Positions 45,974-53,924 of a stretch of DNA of 64,000 bases are shown one piece after another (position 1 is the first letter of the stretch; every line of letters starts with the position of its first letter). The DNA lies in the NCBI GenBank assembly GCA_021739625.1, contig JAIPBJ010000001.1, positions 24,570 through 88,569 of the forward strand, written 5' to 3'. The notes beneath the pieces are model-generated. The model did no database searches and was not told the origin of the DNA. It was given only the letters and a program-made list of their open reading frames with translations. Position numbers and translations under genes: made by a program. The DNA is from Flavobacteriales bacterium (GTDB lineage: Bacteria; Bacteroidota; Bacteroidia; UBA10329).

Positions 45974-46876
45974 ATGATGAAGAAAAATGTAATGAACGGA
46001 ACCATTGGCGTCCTTGCAATCTGTGTGATGTTCACTGCCGGCTGCGTGTCCGATGTGAAGAAGGACGGTGGTGAAGGGCAGGCCAATGTGGATTCGACCG
46101 ATGCGTCAGAACGCATCATGACCATCGGTGGCAGCCTGTTCAGCATCCCATCGCCCATTCAGACCGCGATGCTGATCGAGAAATCTGGCGCTGACTACAA
46201 CAAAGGATTTCTGAACGATGCCAAGAAGGTCAATACCTACGCCACCAACTTCCAGAAGGCATTGAATCTGGGCGTGTATGGGGCCGATGTGGGCTATGTG
46301 ACCATGTATGACCAGAGTCAGGACGCACTGAAATACATGGGTGTCATCAACAAGCTGAGCGATGAGCTGGGCATCACCGGTGCCTTTGACGAGAATCTCG
46401 TGAAGCGTTTCGAAGCCAACTTCGGCAAGCGCGACTCAATGTTGAGCATGGTCTCTGTGGCCTATCGTAGCTCCGATGCGTTCCTGAAGGAAAATGACCG
46501 CCTGAATATCGGGGCACTGGTGCTGGCGGGTGGATGGATCGAGACGGTCTATTTCTCCACACAGTTGGCACAGAAACATGGCAACAAGGACATCATCAAC
46601 CGCATAGGCGAGCAGAAGTACACGCTCAACAATCTGGTGAAGATGCTGACCCCCTACTATGACCAGCCTGAGTATGATGCGCTTGTTGATGAACTGATAG
46701 AGCTGGCATACGACTTCGATGCCATCGACATCAAGTACACCTACGGTGCTCCTACCGTGGACGTGGCAAGCAAGACCACGACCATCAACAGTAAGACCGA
46801 AGTGGTGATCACCAAGGAGCACCTGAAAGCCATCGCAGAGCGGGTTGCGAATCTGAGAAACAAGATCACAGGGTAA
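45974..46876 (+). CDS. Predicted lipoprotein of unknown function
   Basis: The 300-residue protein begins with a lipoprotein signal (IGVLAICVMFTAGC, lipobox cysteine near residue 20 after TAG), so it should be lipid-anchored in the cell envelope. The rest is almost entirely predicted helix (for example NTYATNFQKALNLGVYGADV and KTEVVITKEHLKAIAERVAN). I do not recognise a family. It follows the FecA-like receptor on the same strand after 159 bp and is followed 29 bp later by a small secreted protein gene. ATG 45977 is an alternative start. Confidence 0.78.
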   Translation: MMKKNVMNGTIGVLAICVMFTAGCVSDVKKDGGEGQANVDSTDASERIMTIGGSLFSIPSPIQTAMLIEKSGADYNKGFLNDAKKVNTYATNFQKALNLGVYGADVGYVTMYDQSQDALKYMGVINKLSDELGITGAFDENLVKRFEANFGKRDSMLSMVSVAYRSSDAFLKENDRLNIGALVLAGGWIETVYFSTQLAQKHGNKDIINRIGEQKYTLNNLVKMLTPYYDQPEYDALVDELIELAYDFDAIDIKYTYGAPTVDVASKTTTINSKTEVVITKEHLKAIAERVANLRNKITG

Positions 46877-46905
46877 TCACCATCGAAAAAAAGAGAACAC
46901 AGACC

Positions 46906-47316
46906 ATGAGAACGATCATCATAGCCCTGTTTGCATTTGTTGGGATGTCCACCGCTGCCAAGGCGCAGTGCGACAGCATCGCCAATATCTGCGCCAAGAA
47001 CATCACTGGCAATTATATCTCAGACGGACAGTCGTACCGTGCATTGCTCAACGGTGATGAGGTGGCCGAGTTCCGTGCCACCTTCTATGGCGGCAGCACC
47101 TACCGCATAGCCGGATGCAGCGGATTCACCGATGGCAATCTGATATTCACCATTTTCGATGAGGATCACAATCGGCTTTTCACAAGCAGCGACCATAAGA
47201 ATACGCCTTACTGGGACTTCAAGTTCAATTCGACAGTGGACTGCATCATAGAGGCCAGGCTCAACTCGAACAATGTGAGAAGCGGATGTGCCGCACTTGT
47301 GATAGGTTTCAAGTGA
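46906..47316 (+). CDS. Small secreted protein of unknown function
   Basis: The 136-residue protein has a clear signal peptide (MRTIIIALFAFVGMSTAAKA, then QCDS). The mature part has five cysteines (CDSIANIC, AGCSG, VDCIIEA, SGCAAL) and a probable beta-sandwich fold ending AALVIGFK. I do not recognise it. It lies 29 bp after the lipoprotein gene and ends just before a strong terminator, so the two are probably co-transcribed. Confidence 0.75.
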   Translation: MRTIIIALFAFVGMSTAAKAQCDSIANICAKNITGNYISDGQSYRALLNGDEVAEFRATFYGGSTYRIAGCSGFTDGNLIFTIFDEDHNRLFTSSDHKNTPYWDFKFNSTVDCIIEARLNSNNVRSGCAALVIGFK

Positions 47317-47341
47317 CATTCAACGATCCTGCGTAACAAAT

Positions 47342-47377
47342 GACCCCGATGCAGCGTTGTATCGGGGTCTTTTTTTT
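47342..47377 (+). terminator. Strong intrinsic terminator
   Basis: GACCCCGAT (47342-47350) and ATCGGGGTC (47361-47369) form a perfect 9-bp stem with a 10-nt loop, followed by eight T. It closes the 45974-47316 gene pair. Confidence 0.92.
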
Positions 47378-47393
47378 GGACAACCTCCCCTGA

Positions 47394-50300
47394 ATGAGCG
47401 AACGGATACTACGGGCTCTTATGCAGCTCTTTGCACTGGTGGCGAAAGGCGAAAGCTCTTCGGGCCGCGAAGTGGTGCGCGTATTCCTTAGCCAGCAGCT
47501 GGGCTCCTCGTTGGTGGAGAAATATCTGGGGGTGTTTGATGAGTACTTCAAGGAGTATCACGGGGCCGAGGGCGAGGAGAGCGACAAGAAGCGCAAACGC
47601 ATCTCGAAGAGTTCGGTAAAGATTCTGAAGATATGCACCGACATCAATGCCGAGCTGGTGCAGATGCAGAAGGTGATCGTGCTTTTCCGCCTCCTGCAGT
47701 TCATCAACACCGATGGGGCCATCGATGGTCAGGAGTTGGATTTCGTATCCACTGTGGCCGACACCTTCAACATCGATGAGCAGGAGTTTCTGCGTTGCCT
47801 TCATTTTGTAAAGGCCACCAAGGACGACCTTCAGGATTCGGAGACCATTCTTGTGGTCAACAACACCGATGGCAAGTATTTGAAGCGTGCGCACCACATC
47901 AGGTCGGAGGGGCTGCACGGTGAGATACGGGTGCTGAGCGTTCCGAGCGTAGCGCTTTATGTGTTCCGATACTTTGGCCACGACACGCTGTTCATGAACG
48001 GTCAGCCGTTGCAGCCAGAGCGTATCCATATTCTGGGACAGGGGGCGTCCATCCGGGCAACCGGCATGTTGCCGATCCATTACAGCGATATCGTAGGCAG
48101 GTTCCTCCGCTCGTCCGTCACGGTCGATGTGACCTTTGAGGTGAAGGACGTGGAGTTTTTCTTCCCCAGCGGAAGACGCGGGCTGCATAAGCTGGTGCTG
48201 CGCGAGAACTCTGGCCAGATGCTGGGCATCATGGGAGCCAGCGGAGCGGGCAAGTCCACGTTCCTCAACATTCTGAACGGAACGGAAAGGCCCAGCAAAG
48301 GCACAGTGAATATCAACGGCATCAGCATCTACGATGAGCCGAAGAGGGTGGAGGGCCTCATAGGTCATATCTCGCAGGACGACCTGCTGATGGAGGATCT
48401 CACGGTGTTCGAGAACCTCTACTATAATGCCCGTCTGTGTTTCGATGGATATGGCAAGTTCCGTCTTGCCAAAATGGTGCTGGCCATGCTCAAGAGCCTC
48501 GGGCTGTATGAGATAAGGGATCTGAAGGTGGGCAGCCCGCTCAACAAGAAGATCAGCGGAGGGCAGCGCAAGCGTCTGAACATCGCATTGGAACTCATCC
48601 GCGAACCGAGCATCCTTTTCGTGGATGAGCCCACATCAGGTCTTTCATCCCGCGACAGCGAGAACATCATGGACCTACTGAAGGAGCTTGCCCTCAAAGG
48701 CAAACTCGTGTTCGTGGTGATCCACCAGCCATCATCAGACATCTACAAGATGTTCGACAAGCTGATGATCCTGGACACAGGAGGCTATCCTGTCTACTAC
48801 GGAAATCCTATAGAGGCCATAAGTTATTTCAAATCGCAGATCAACGATGTGACCAGCGAGGACGTGGAATGCCATAATTGCGGCAATGTCAGTTCTGAGC
48901 AGATCTTCAACATCATTGAGAGCCGGGTGCTGGATGAATACGGTCACCTTACGGAGACCCGTAGAGTGCTGCCCAACGAATGGAACGAGAAGTTCATCGC
49001 TTCTCAGCGCATGAACGAACAGCTGGCTGAGGATGATGGGTCGGGACGTCCATTGCCAAAAGGCAGCAAGGCACCATCATGGTTCGAGCAGTTCAAGGTG
49101 TTCATCACCCGCGATGTGAAGTCGAAACTGGCCGATGTGCAGTACATCCTCATCAATTTTCTGGAAACTCCTGTTCTGGCGCTGATACTCGCATCACTTG
49201 TACGTTATTATCCGAACGATGAGGTCGGCTACTTATTTCGCGAGAACGACAACATACCGGCCTACATGTTCATGTGCGTTGTGGTGGCCCTGTTCTTCGG
49301 TCTCACAGTTAGTGCAGAGGAGATCATCAAGGACCGTAAAATCCTCAAGCGCGAGGCATTCCTCAACCTCAGCCGGTCGGGCTATCTCACCTCTAAGGTG
49401 ATGGTCATGTTCTTCATTTCGGCCGTGCAGACACTGTCGTTCGTGCTCATTGGCAATGCCATTCTGGAGATACAAGGCATGAACATGGCCTATTTTCTGG
49501 TGCTGTTCTCCACCGCGTGTTTTGCCAACATGTTGGGTCTGAACATATCCGCAAGCTTTCGGAATGCGGTCACCATCTATATTCTGGTGCCTTTCCTCAT
49601 TATTCCGCAGCTCCTTTTGAGCGGGGTCATTGTGAAATTCGACAAGCTGAATCCAGGCTTCTCGTCCGATGACTTTGTACCGGTCACAGGTGACGTAATG
49701 GCCAGTAAATGGGCCTACGAGGCATTGGCGGTGCATCAGTTCAAGAACAACGCCTATCAGAAGCCCTTGTTCGAATTTGAGAAGGGCATCAGCATGGCCA
49801 CCTATCGCAAGGACTATTGGATTCCCGAACTGCGCAAGAGAGTGATCACACTCGATGAATTGGTGCGCGCAGATAGCGCAGACAGCCCCAAGGCACTTCG
49901 GTTGGCAGACCTCATCGAGGGAGAGGTGAAACTGGAACTTGGCCGCAATACTGCTGTCGGGTTCAGTGGGGTTCAGGAATTGGACGCCCGTCCTATGACC
50001 CCCGCGCAATTATGGGAGGTGAAGACCTATCTCGATCAGCTTTCGCGCCACTATGTGAAACTAAGGAACAGCATCGATGCTGACAAGGACAAGGCCATTT
50101 CCGCCTTTGTTTCAAGCCCCGAGGACAAGGCGGCATTCAACGCCATGCGCGATGATTGTTTCAATGAGAGCCTGTCGGACCTTGTTCTCAACAGCAACGA
50201 CTTCTATCGCATCATTGAGCGCAATGGCAGGTTGATCCAAAGGTTGCATCCCATCTATCAGGATCCGGTCGGCAGCCATATCCTACGGTCGCACTTCTTC

Positions 50301-50477
50301 GCACCCCGAAAGCAGCTGTTCATTTTCTATATAGACACGTATTGGGCCAACGTGCTGGTCATCTGGCTGATGACAGCCCTGCTGGCACTCACCCTGCACC
50401 TCGATGCACTGAGCCGTGTACTGAAGTGGTTCGCTGAGTTGACCGACCGTCTGCCTGTGCGCAAAGCGAAGTCGTGA
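47394..50477 (+). CDS. ABCG-type ABC transporter with N-terminal TerB-like domain
   Basis: The 1027-residue protein is unusually long. Residues about 1-150 form a helical TerB-like domain with two acidic turns (NTDGAIDGQELDF, FNIDEQEFL). A beta-rich, FHA-like stretch (about 155-240) precedes the nucleotide-binding domain with Walker A GIMGASGAGKSTFLN, signature KISGGQRKRLNIALEL, Walker B ILFVDEPTSGLSS and a VIHQPSSDI switch. This order (ATPase before permease) and the sequence type are those of ABCG half-transporters. Membrane segments of an ABC-2 permease lie between about 580 and 770 (MFMCVVVALFFGLTVSAEEI); a final one is near the C-terminus. Substrate unknown. It begins 17 bp after a terminator and is followed by a possible ncRNA. 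Confidence 0.88.
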   Translation: MSERILRALMQLFALVAKGESSSGREVVRVFLSQQLGSSLVEKYLGVFDEYFKEYHGAEGEESDKKRKRISKSSVKILKICTDINAELVQMQKVIVLFRLLQFINTDGAIDGQELDFVSTVADTFNIDEQEFLRCLHFVKATKDDLQDSETILVVNNTDGKYLKRAHHIRSEGLHGEIRVLSVPSVALYVFRYFGHDTLFMNGQPLQPERIHILGQGASIRATGMLPIHYSDIVGRFLRSSVTVDVTFEVKDVEFFFPSGRRGLHKLVLRENSGQMLGIMGASGAGKSTFLNILNGTERPSKGTVNINGISIYDEPKRVEGLIGHISQDDLLMEDLTVFENLYYNARLCFDGYGKFRLAKMVLAMLKSLGLYEIRDLKVGSPLNKKISGGQRKRLNIALELIREPSILFVDEPTSGLSSRDSENIMDLLKELALKGKLVFVVIHQPSSDIYKMFDKLMILDTGGYPVYYGNPIEAISYFKSQINDVTSEDVECHNCGNVSSEQIFNIIESRVLDEYGHLTETRRVLPNEWNEKFIASQRMNEQLAEDDGSGRPLPKGSKAPSWFEQFKVFITRDVKSKLADVQYILINFLETPVLALILASLVRYYPNDEVGYLFRENDNIPAYMFMCVVVALFFGLTVSAEEIIKDRKILKREAFLNLSRSGYLTSKVMVMFFISAVQTLSFVLIGNAILEIQGMNMAYFLVLFSTACFANMLGLNISASFRNAVTIYILVPFLIIPQLLLSGVIVKFDKLNPGFSSDDFVPVTGDVMASKWAYEALAVHQFKNNAYQKPLFEFEKGISMATYRKDYWIPELRKRVITLDELVRADSADSPKALRLADLIEGEVKLELGRNTAVGFSGVQELDARPMTPAQLWEVKTYLDQLSRHYVKLRNSIDADKDKAISAFVSSPEDKAAFNAMRDDCFNESLSDLVLNSNDFYRIIERNGRLIQRLHPIYQDPVGSHILRSHFFAPRKQLFIFYIDTYWANVLVIWLMTALLALTLHLDALSRVLKWFAELTDRLPVRKAKS

Positions 50478-50573
50478 CCCCATCTTCTGAACACAAGCCC
50501 GATACAGTTGAAAACCTGTTCACAACCTGTTGGTGTCGCGTTGAAAAAATGTGTGTAAAAACTGACCGAATAA

Positions 50574-50606
50574 TTTGGTTGGTGAGCAAATCACCCTTTA
50601 CATTTG
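50574..50606 (+). promoter_or_regulatory. Promoter with internal palindrome, upstream of the structured RNA candidate
   Basis: TTTG (50574-50577) and TACATTTG (50599-50606) are separated by 21 nt, a good Bacteroidota -33/-7 pair. Between them lies the inverted repeat GGTGA-GCAAA-TCACC (50581-50595), which could be an operator. Confidence 0.55.
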
Positions 50607-50611
50607 ACAAT

Positions 50612-50907
50612 ACCAAACAAGGGATAATAGACTGGTCGAAAGACCACTCCCAAAGAGGTCTCAAGGGACAGTTCGGAGGGAGAGCGTCAGAATCCGAAGG
50701 TCGGCTTGCCGATCGAGGTGAGGCAGAAAGGGTATGGAAGTCCTGCTTGCAGGACGGAAGTCTGAAGAAGCCAAATGAACCGCCAGCTTGCTGGCGGGGA
50801 TTGAAGACAAAGTCGATGAACAGTAGTTTGGGGCAAAGCAATGGTTCCTGGCCATTTGCAGAGCGAGCGGGAATCTGTCGTCAAGATGGGTTCCCGCTTT
50901 TGTTTTG
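50612..50907 (+). ncRNA. Candidate structured non-coding RNA, unassigned family
   Basis: The spacer between the ABC transporter and the convergent TonB receptor gene holds a dense series of perfect hairpins. They are TGGTC-GAAA-GACCA (50633-50646), a longer-range pairing CTCCC/GGGAG (50647-50651 with 50678-50682), and three stems each closed by G(CTTG)C: 50699-50714, 50740-50755 (6 bp, perfect) and 50780-50797 (7 bp, perfect). A GCAAA...TTTGC arm spans 50834-50859. A terminator stem GCGGGAA/TTCCCGC (50867-50897) is followed by TTTTGTTTTG. A promoter sits just before it. GNRA and CUUG tetraloops are marks of folded RNA. I find no RNase P, tmRNA or 6S signature. Overlapping ORFs on both strands look non-coding. 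Confidence 0.6.
50867..50907 (+). terminator. Intrinsic terminator of the structured RNA candidate
   Basis: The 7-bp stem GCGGGAA/TTCCCGC has a 17-nt loop and is followed by TTTTGTTTTG. Confidence 0.7.
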
Positions 50908-50925
50908 CACCGGATCGTGAGTTCT

Positions 50926-53190
50926 TCACCTAAGCTCCCACGCCAACCCCGCGTAGAATTCACGCCCGTGGATGGGGCTGTAGGAATAGGACGTGTCGAA
51001 CAGCGGGCTGAACCCCACGTTGGCGTTCGGGTCGTTGTAGCCCGTGAGCGGTGAGACGGGCTGGCGATAGTCCATGATGTTCTCCATGCCGATGAACACG
51101 CGCAGGTTGGCCTTCATCCAACGGTAGGTCACCTGAAGGTTGTCCAGATAGAACGGTTTGGAGGTTGTGGGCCGTGATACAGGCAGCGGCTGGCCCGTTG
51201 CGTCAAGGTCATAGACCAGCGGCAGTTGCATCGGCCCGATGAGGTTGAAGGTGTAGGCGAATTCCAGATGCGCCTTTTTCCAGATGTAGGACAGCACCCC
51301 GTTGGCCGACCACTCCGAGGCAAAGGGCAGCATGGTGGTCTCCCAATTGCCAAATTCGTTGCGCTCCGTCTGCCGAGCATTCAGATAATTGAATCCCAAT
51401 CGGATGCTGACCGGAAATCGGAAGCTGTGGTTCACCAGCGCGCTGATGCCCCACGATTGCACGTGGCCGTCCGTGTTGGCATAGATGATCTGCCCGGGCG
51501 TGTCGTAGTTGGGAATGATGCGATTGGTGAAGTAGGTGTAGAACCCGTCCACATCCACGCTGCCTTGCGATTCGCCCAAAGTATAGACGTGGTTGAAGTT
51601 GAGGGCAGCGTTGTAGGAGCGTTCAGGTTTCAGCTCTTCCATCAGTACCACTTCGCGCTGGCCCGATATGAAGGCGTGGTCTTCGGTGAAGAGGTTCACC
51701 ACCTTGAAGCCTGTGCCGAGGTTCAGGCGCATGGTCGTCCACTGGCCGGGGCGGTATTTCAGGTTTATCCTCGGAGAGAAAACAGGCCCGTGGATGTCAT
51801 AGTAATCCAATCGCGCCCCGCCCAGCAGTTGCCACGCATTCGGTTTCAGTGTCCATTCATCCTGAATGAAAATGCCAGGGATGAACTGCCGTTCAGGGGC
51901 CGATTCGGTCGCCACGGTGTTGTCGTCATAGAACTGATAGCGGGCGGTGAGTCCTGCGGTGAGATCGTGCGCTTTCACAGCGCGGTTCCAGATGAGATTG
52001 CCGAAGCCTATCCATTGCACGGCCATGTATTGCGCATTGCCATAGTAGCTGTCCTGATTGTGATAGCTGCCAGAGAAGTCGATGCGCAGATGCTCTTTCA
52101 TCGGCAGTTGATAGGTGCCGAAAAGCTCGCCCCGATAGGTGTAGATGCTCTCGCCATAGGTACTGTCGCTGCCGCGCAGGGTGCGATAGGCGCGGTCGCG
52201 CACGAAGGCCTCCACACCGTTGCGCCTGTCCTCATAGTAGAACTTGCCCATCAGTTGCAGCTTGCGGTGGTCTTTCCGCTTCATCGTCCATTTGGTGAAG
52301 GCCGACACGCGCTCCATATTGATCACATCTCCAAAACCGTCCTTGTTGTCATCGAAATAGATGTTGGCCGTGCCCACATTCGCTCCGATTGTCCCATTCC
52401 ACTTCCCAACCCTTGGCGACCACGCCACATTGGCGAATGTCTCCAGATTGGAACTGACGCGTACATCGGCCGCAAAGCGCGGCTGATCCACAGGGTTCTT
52501 GGTGATGATGTTGATGACGCCCGCCATCGCCTCAGAGCCATAGAGCGTGGAGTTAGGCCCTTTGATCACCTCTATCCGGTCGATCATCTGCACGGGGATG
52601 CCGTTCATGCCATAGACTGAGGCCAGATTGCCATAGATGGGGCTGCCGTCCACCAGCAGCGCGGTGTATTGCCCTGGAAAACCGTTGATGCTGATGCTGT
52701 TGGTGTTGCAGACCCCGCAAGCCACCACCTCCTGCACCCCGTTGATCAGTTTAAGCGCCTGCATCACGTTGGTGGGCGAGGTGGTGCGTTCCAACAGTTC
52801 GGTGGTGATGACCTCCACCTTCACGGGCGATGCGGTGACGAAGCTCTCTTTCATCGTGCCGCTCACCACCACTTCCTCCAGTCCGAGGGCATCGGTCATC
52901 AGGCGCACCGTGCCGAGCAGCACGTCCTTGCCTTGCACGGTCACCTTCACTTCCTCCCTTCGGAAACCGATGGCGCTGAAGAGCAGTGTGTAGTTGCCAT
53001 CCTTGACCTCCTTCAATTGGAACCCACCATGTTCATCAGCGGCTGCTCCAATGGAAGTGCCTTGGAGCAGCACGTTGGCAAACGGCACAGGGCCATCTGC
53101 TGCCATCACCTGCCCGGTCACCGCATGTTGTGCCAGCGTATCTGATAGGCCTAAAGTGAGCAAAAGGTATGAGAGTACTTGCAGCTTCAT
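50926..53190 (-). CDS. TonB-dependent receptor with CGVC motif
   Basis: The 754-residue outer-membrane receptor has a signal peptide (MKLQVLSYLLLTLGLSDTLA) and a carboxypeptidase-regulatory-like domain (AVTGQVMAADGPVPFANVLL). Its plug has a distinctive cysteine motif, VVACGVCNTNSISINGFPG, then LLVDGSPIYGNLASVYGM and IEVIKGPNSTLYGSEAMAGV. The barrel ends REFYAGLAWELR. It is divergent from the DtxR/MntR regulator and ZIP transporter genes and has an operator-like palindrome on its promoter, so metal uptake is likely. The CGVC pair inside the plug could bind a soft or thiophilic metal; the ion is not determined. Confidence 0.92.
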   Translation of the reverse strand: MKLQVLSYLLLTLGLSDTLAQHAVTGQVMAADGPVPFANVLLQGTSIGAAADEHGGFQLKEVKDGNYTLLFSAIGFRREEVKVTVQGKDVLLGTVRLMTDALGLEEVVVSGTMKESFVTASPVKVEVITTELLERTTSPTNVMQALKLINGVQEVVACGVCNTNSISINGFPGQYTALLVDGSPIYGNLASVYGMNGIPVQMIDRIEVIKGPNSTLYGSEAMAGVINIITKNPVDQPRFAADVRVSSNLETFANVAWSPRVGKWNGTIGANVGTANIYFDDNKDGFGDVINMERVSAFTKWTMKRKDHRKLQLMGKFYYEDRRNGVEAFVRDRAYRTLRGSDSTYGESIYTYRGELFGTYQLPMKEHLRIDFSGSYHNQDSYYGNAQYMAVQWIGFGNLIWNRAVKAHDLTAGLTARYQFYDDNTVATESAPERQFIPGIFIQDEWTLKPNAWQLLGGARLDYYDIHGPVFSPRINLKYRPGQWTTMRLNLGTGFKVVNLFTEDHAFISGQREVVLMEELKPERSYNAALNFNHVYTLGESQGSVDVDGFYTYFTNRIIPNYDTPGQIIYANTDGHVQSWGISALVNHSFRFPVSIRLGFNYLNARQTERNEFGNWETTMLPFASEWSANGVLSYIWKKAHLEFAYTFNLIGPMQLPLVYDLDATGQPLPVSRPTTSKPFYLDNLQVTYRWMKANLRVFIGMENIMDYRQPVSPLTGYNDPNANVGFSPLFDTSYSYSPIHGREFYAGLAWELR

Positions 53191-53201
53191 CGGGGGGTCG
53201 G

Positions 53202-53209
53202 CAAATCTA
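53202..53209 (-). promoter_or_regulatory. -7 promoter element (TAGATTTG) of the CGVC receptor gene
   Basis: TAGATTTG on the minus strand ends 11 nt before the ATG at 53190. The palindrome at 53215-53230 lies between this element and the expected -33 position. Confidence 0.6.
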
Positions 53210-53214
53210 CATGA

Positions 53215-53230
53215 TTTAGATGAGTCTAAA
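53215..53230. promoter_or_regulatory. Operator candidate TTTAGA-TGAG-TCTAAA for the DtxR/MntR-type regulator
   Basis: A perfect 6-bp inverted repeat with a 4-bp spacer. Further half-sites (AATCTA at 53204-53209, ATTTAGAT at 53236-53243) flank it. It overlaps the spacer of the receptor promoter and lies upstream of the regulator promoter, so one bound repressor could control both directions. Confidence 0.65.
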
Positions 53231-53255
53231 AATAAATTTAGATAAAAGTAATAAG

Positions 53256-53263
53256 TACTTTTG
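53256..53263 (+). promoter_or_regulatory. -7 promoter element (TACTTTTG) 4 nt before the regulator ATG
   Basis: TACTTTTG-GCGC-ATG: the spacing implies a leaderless or nearly leaderless mRNA. Confidence 0.55.
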
Positions 53264-53267
53264 GCGC

Positions 53268-53924
53268 ATGGAAAATTCTTTCACCGAAGAGAACTATCTC
53301 AAGGCCATTTACAAGTTGTCGAGAAGGACAAATGGTGGGGTGAGCACCAATGCCTTGGCCGAACGGATGGACACCAAGGCCAGCTCTGTCACCGATATGC
53401 TCAAGCGGCTATCGTCCAAGAAACTGGTTGATTATCAGAAGTATCAGGGAGTGACGCTGACGGACAAGGGACTGAAAGTGGCGGTGGATATCATCCGTAA
53501 GCACCGCTTGTGGGAGGTGTTCCTGGTGGAGCATCTCGGTTTCGGGGAGCACGAGGTTCATGATGTGGCCGAGCAGATGGAACACGTGAGCAGTCCGCTG
53601 TTGGTGGAGCGGTTGGACAAGTTCCTGAACCATCCGAAGTATGACCCTCATGGTGGCCCCATCCCGGATGCGGACGGCAAGTTTCCAGCACCTACGCGTG
53701 TCAAGCTGGACGAACTGCCCGTTGGAAAGCAGTCGAAGGTGCTGGGCGTGACCGAACATTCGGACAGTTTTCTCGCTTATTTGAAGAAAGTGGGCCTCGA
53801 CCTCGGTCAGCAGTTCACCCTCATCGACCGCCACGATTTCGACCGCTCGGTGGATCTGCTGCTCAATGGTGAACCCTTGCACGTGAGTCATGAGGTGGCC
53901 CGTCACATTTTTGTATCGAACTGA
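53268..53924 (+). CDS. DtxR/MntR family metal-dependent transcriptional regulator
   Basis: The 218-residue protein begins with the winged-helix domain typical of DtxR/MntR (FTEENYLKAIYKLSRRT, then STNALAERMDTKASSVTDML and LVDYQKYQGVTLTDKG). The metal-binding and dimerisation domain follows, with KHRLWEVFLVEHLGFGEHEV and AEQMEHVSSPLLVERLD, where the Glu and His residues are the usual ligands. A C-terminal SH3-like FeoA-type domain follows (from about residue 145). With metal bound it should repress uptake genes. ATG 53268 is chosen over 53220 because of the family N-terminus and the promoter at 53256-53263. Its stop overlaps the ZIP gene start. Confidence 0.93.
   Translation: MENSFTEENYLKAIYKLSRRTNGGVSTNALAERMDTKASSVTDMLKRLSSKKLVDYQKYQGVTLTDKGLKVAVDIIRKHRLWEVFLVEHLGFGEHEVHDVAEQMEHVSSPLLVERLDKFLNHPKYDPHGGPIPDADGKFPAPTRVKLDELPVGKQSKVLGVTEHSDSFLAYLKKVGLDLGQQFTLIDRHDFDRSVDLLLNGEPLHVSHEVARHIFVSN

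Noticed and set aside
50612..50907. RNase P RNA, tmRNA or 6S RNA
   Set aside because: No GAGGAAAGUCC core or ACAGAA segment, no tRNA-like ends or tag frame, and no single long bulged hairpin.
50474..50920. 148-residue ORF after the ABC transporter
   Set aside because: Composition is not protein-like, equally long frames exist on the other strand, and the DNA is better explained by the hairpin-rich RNA candidate.
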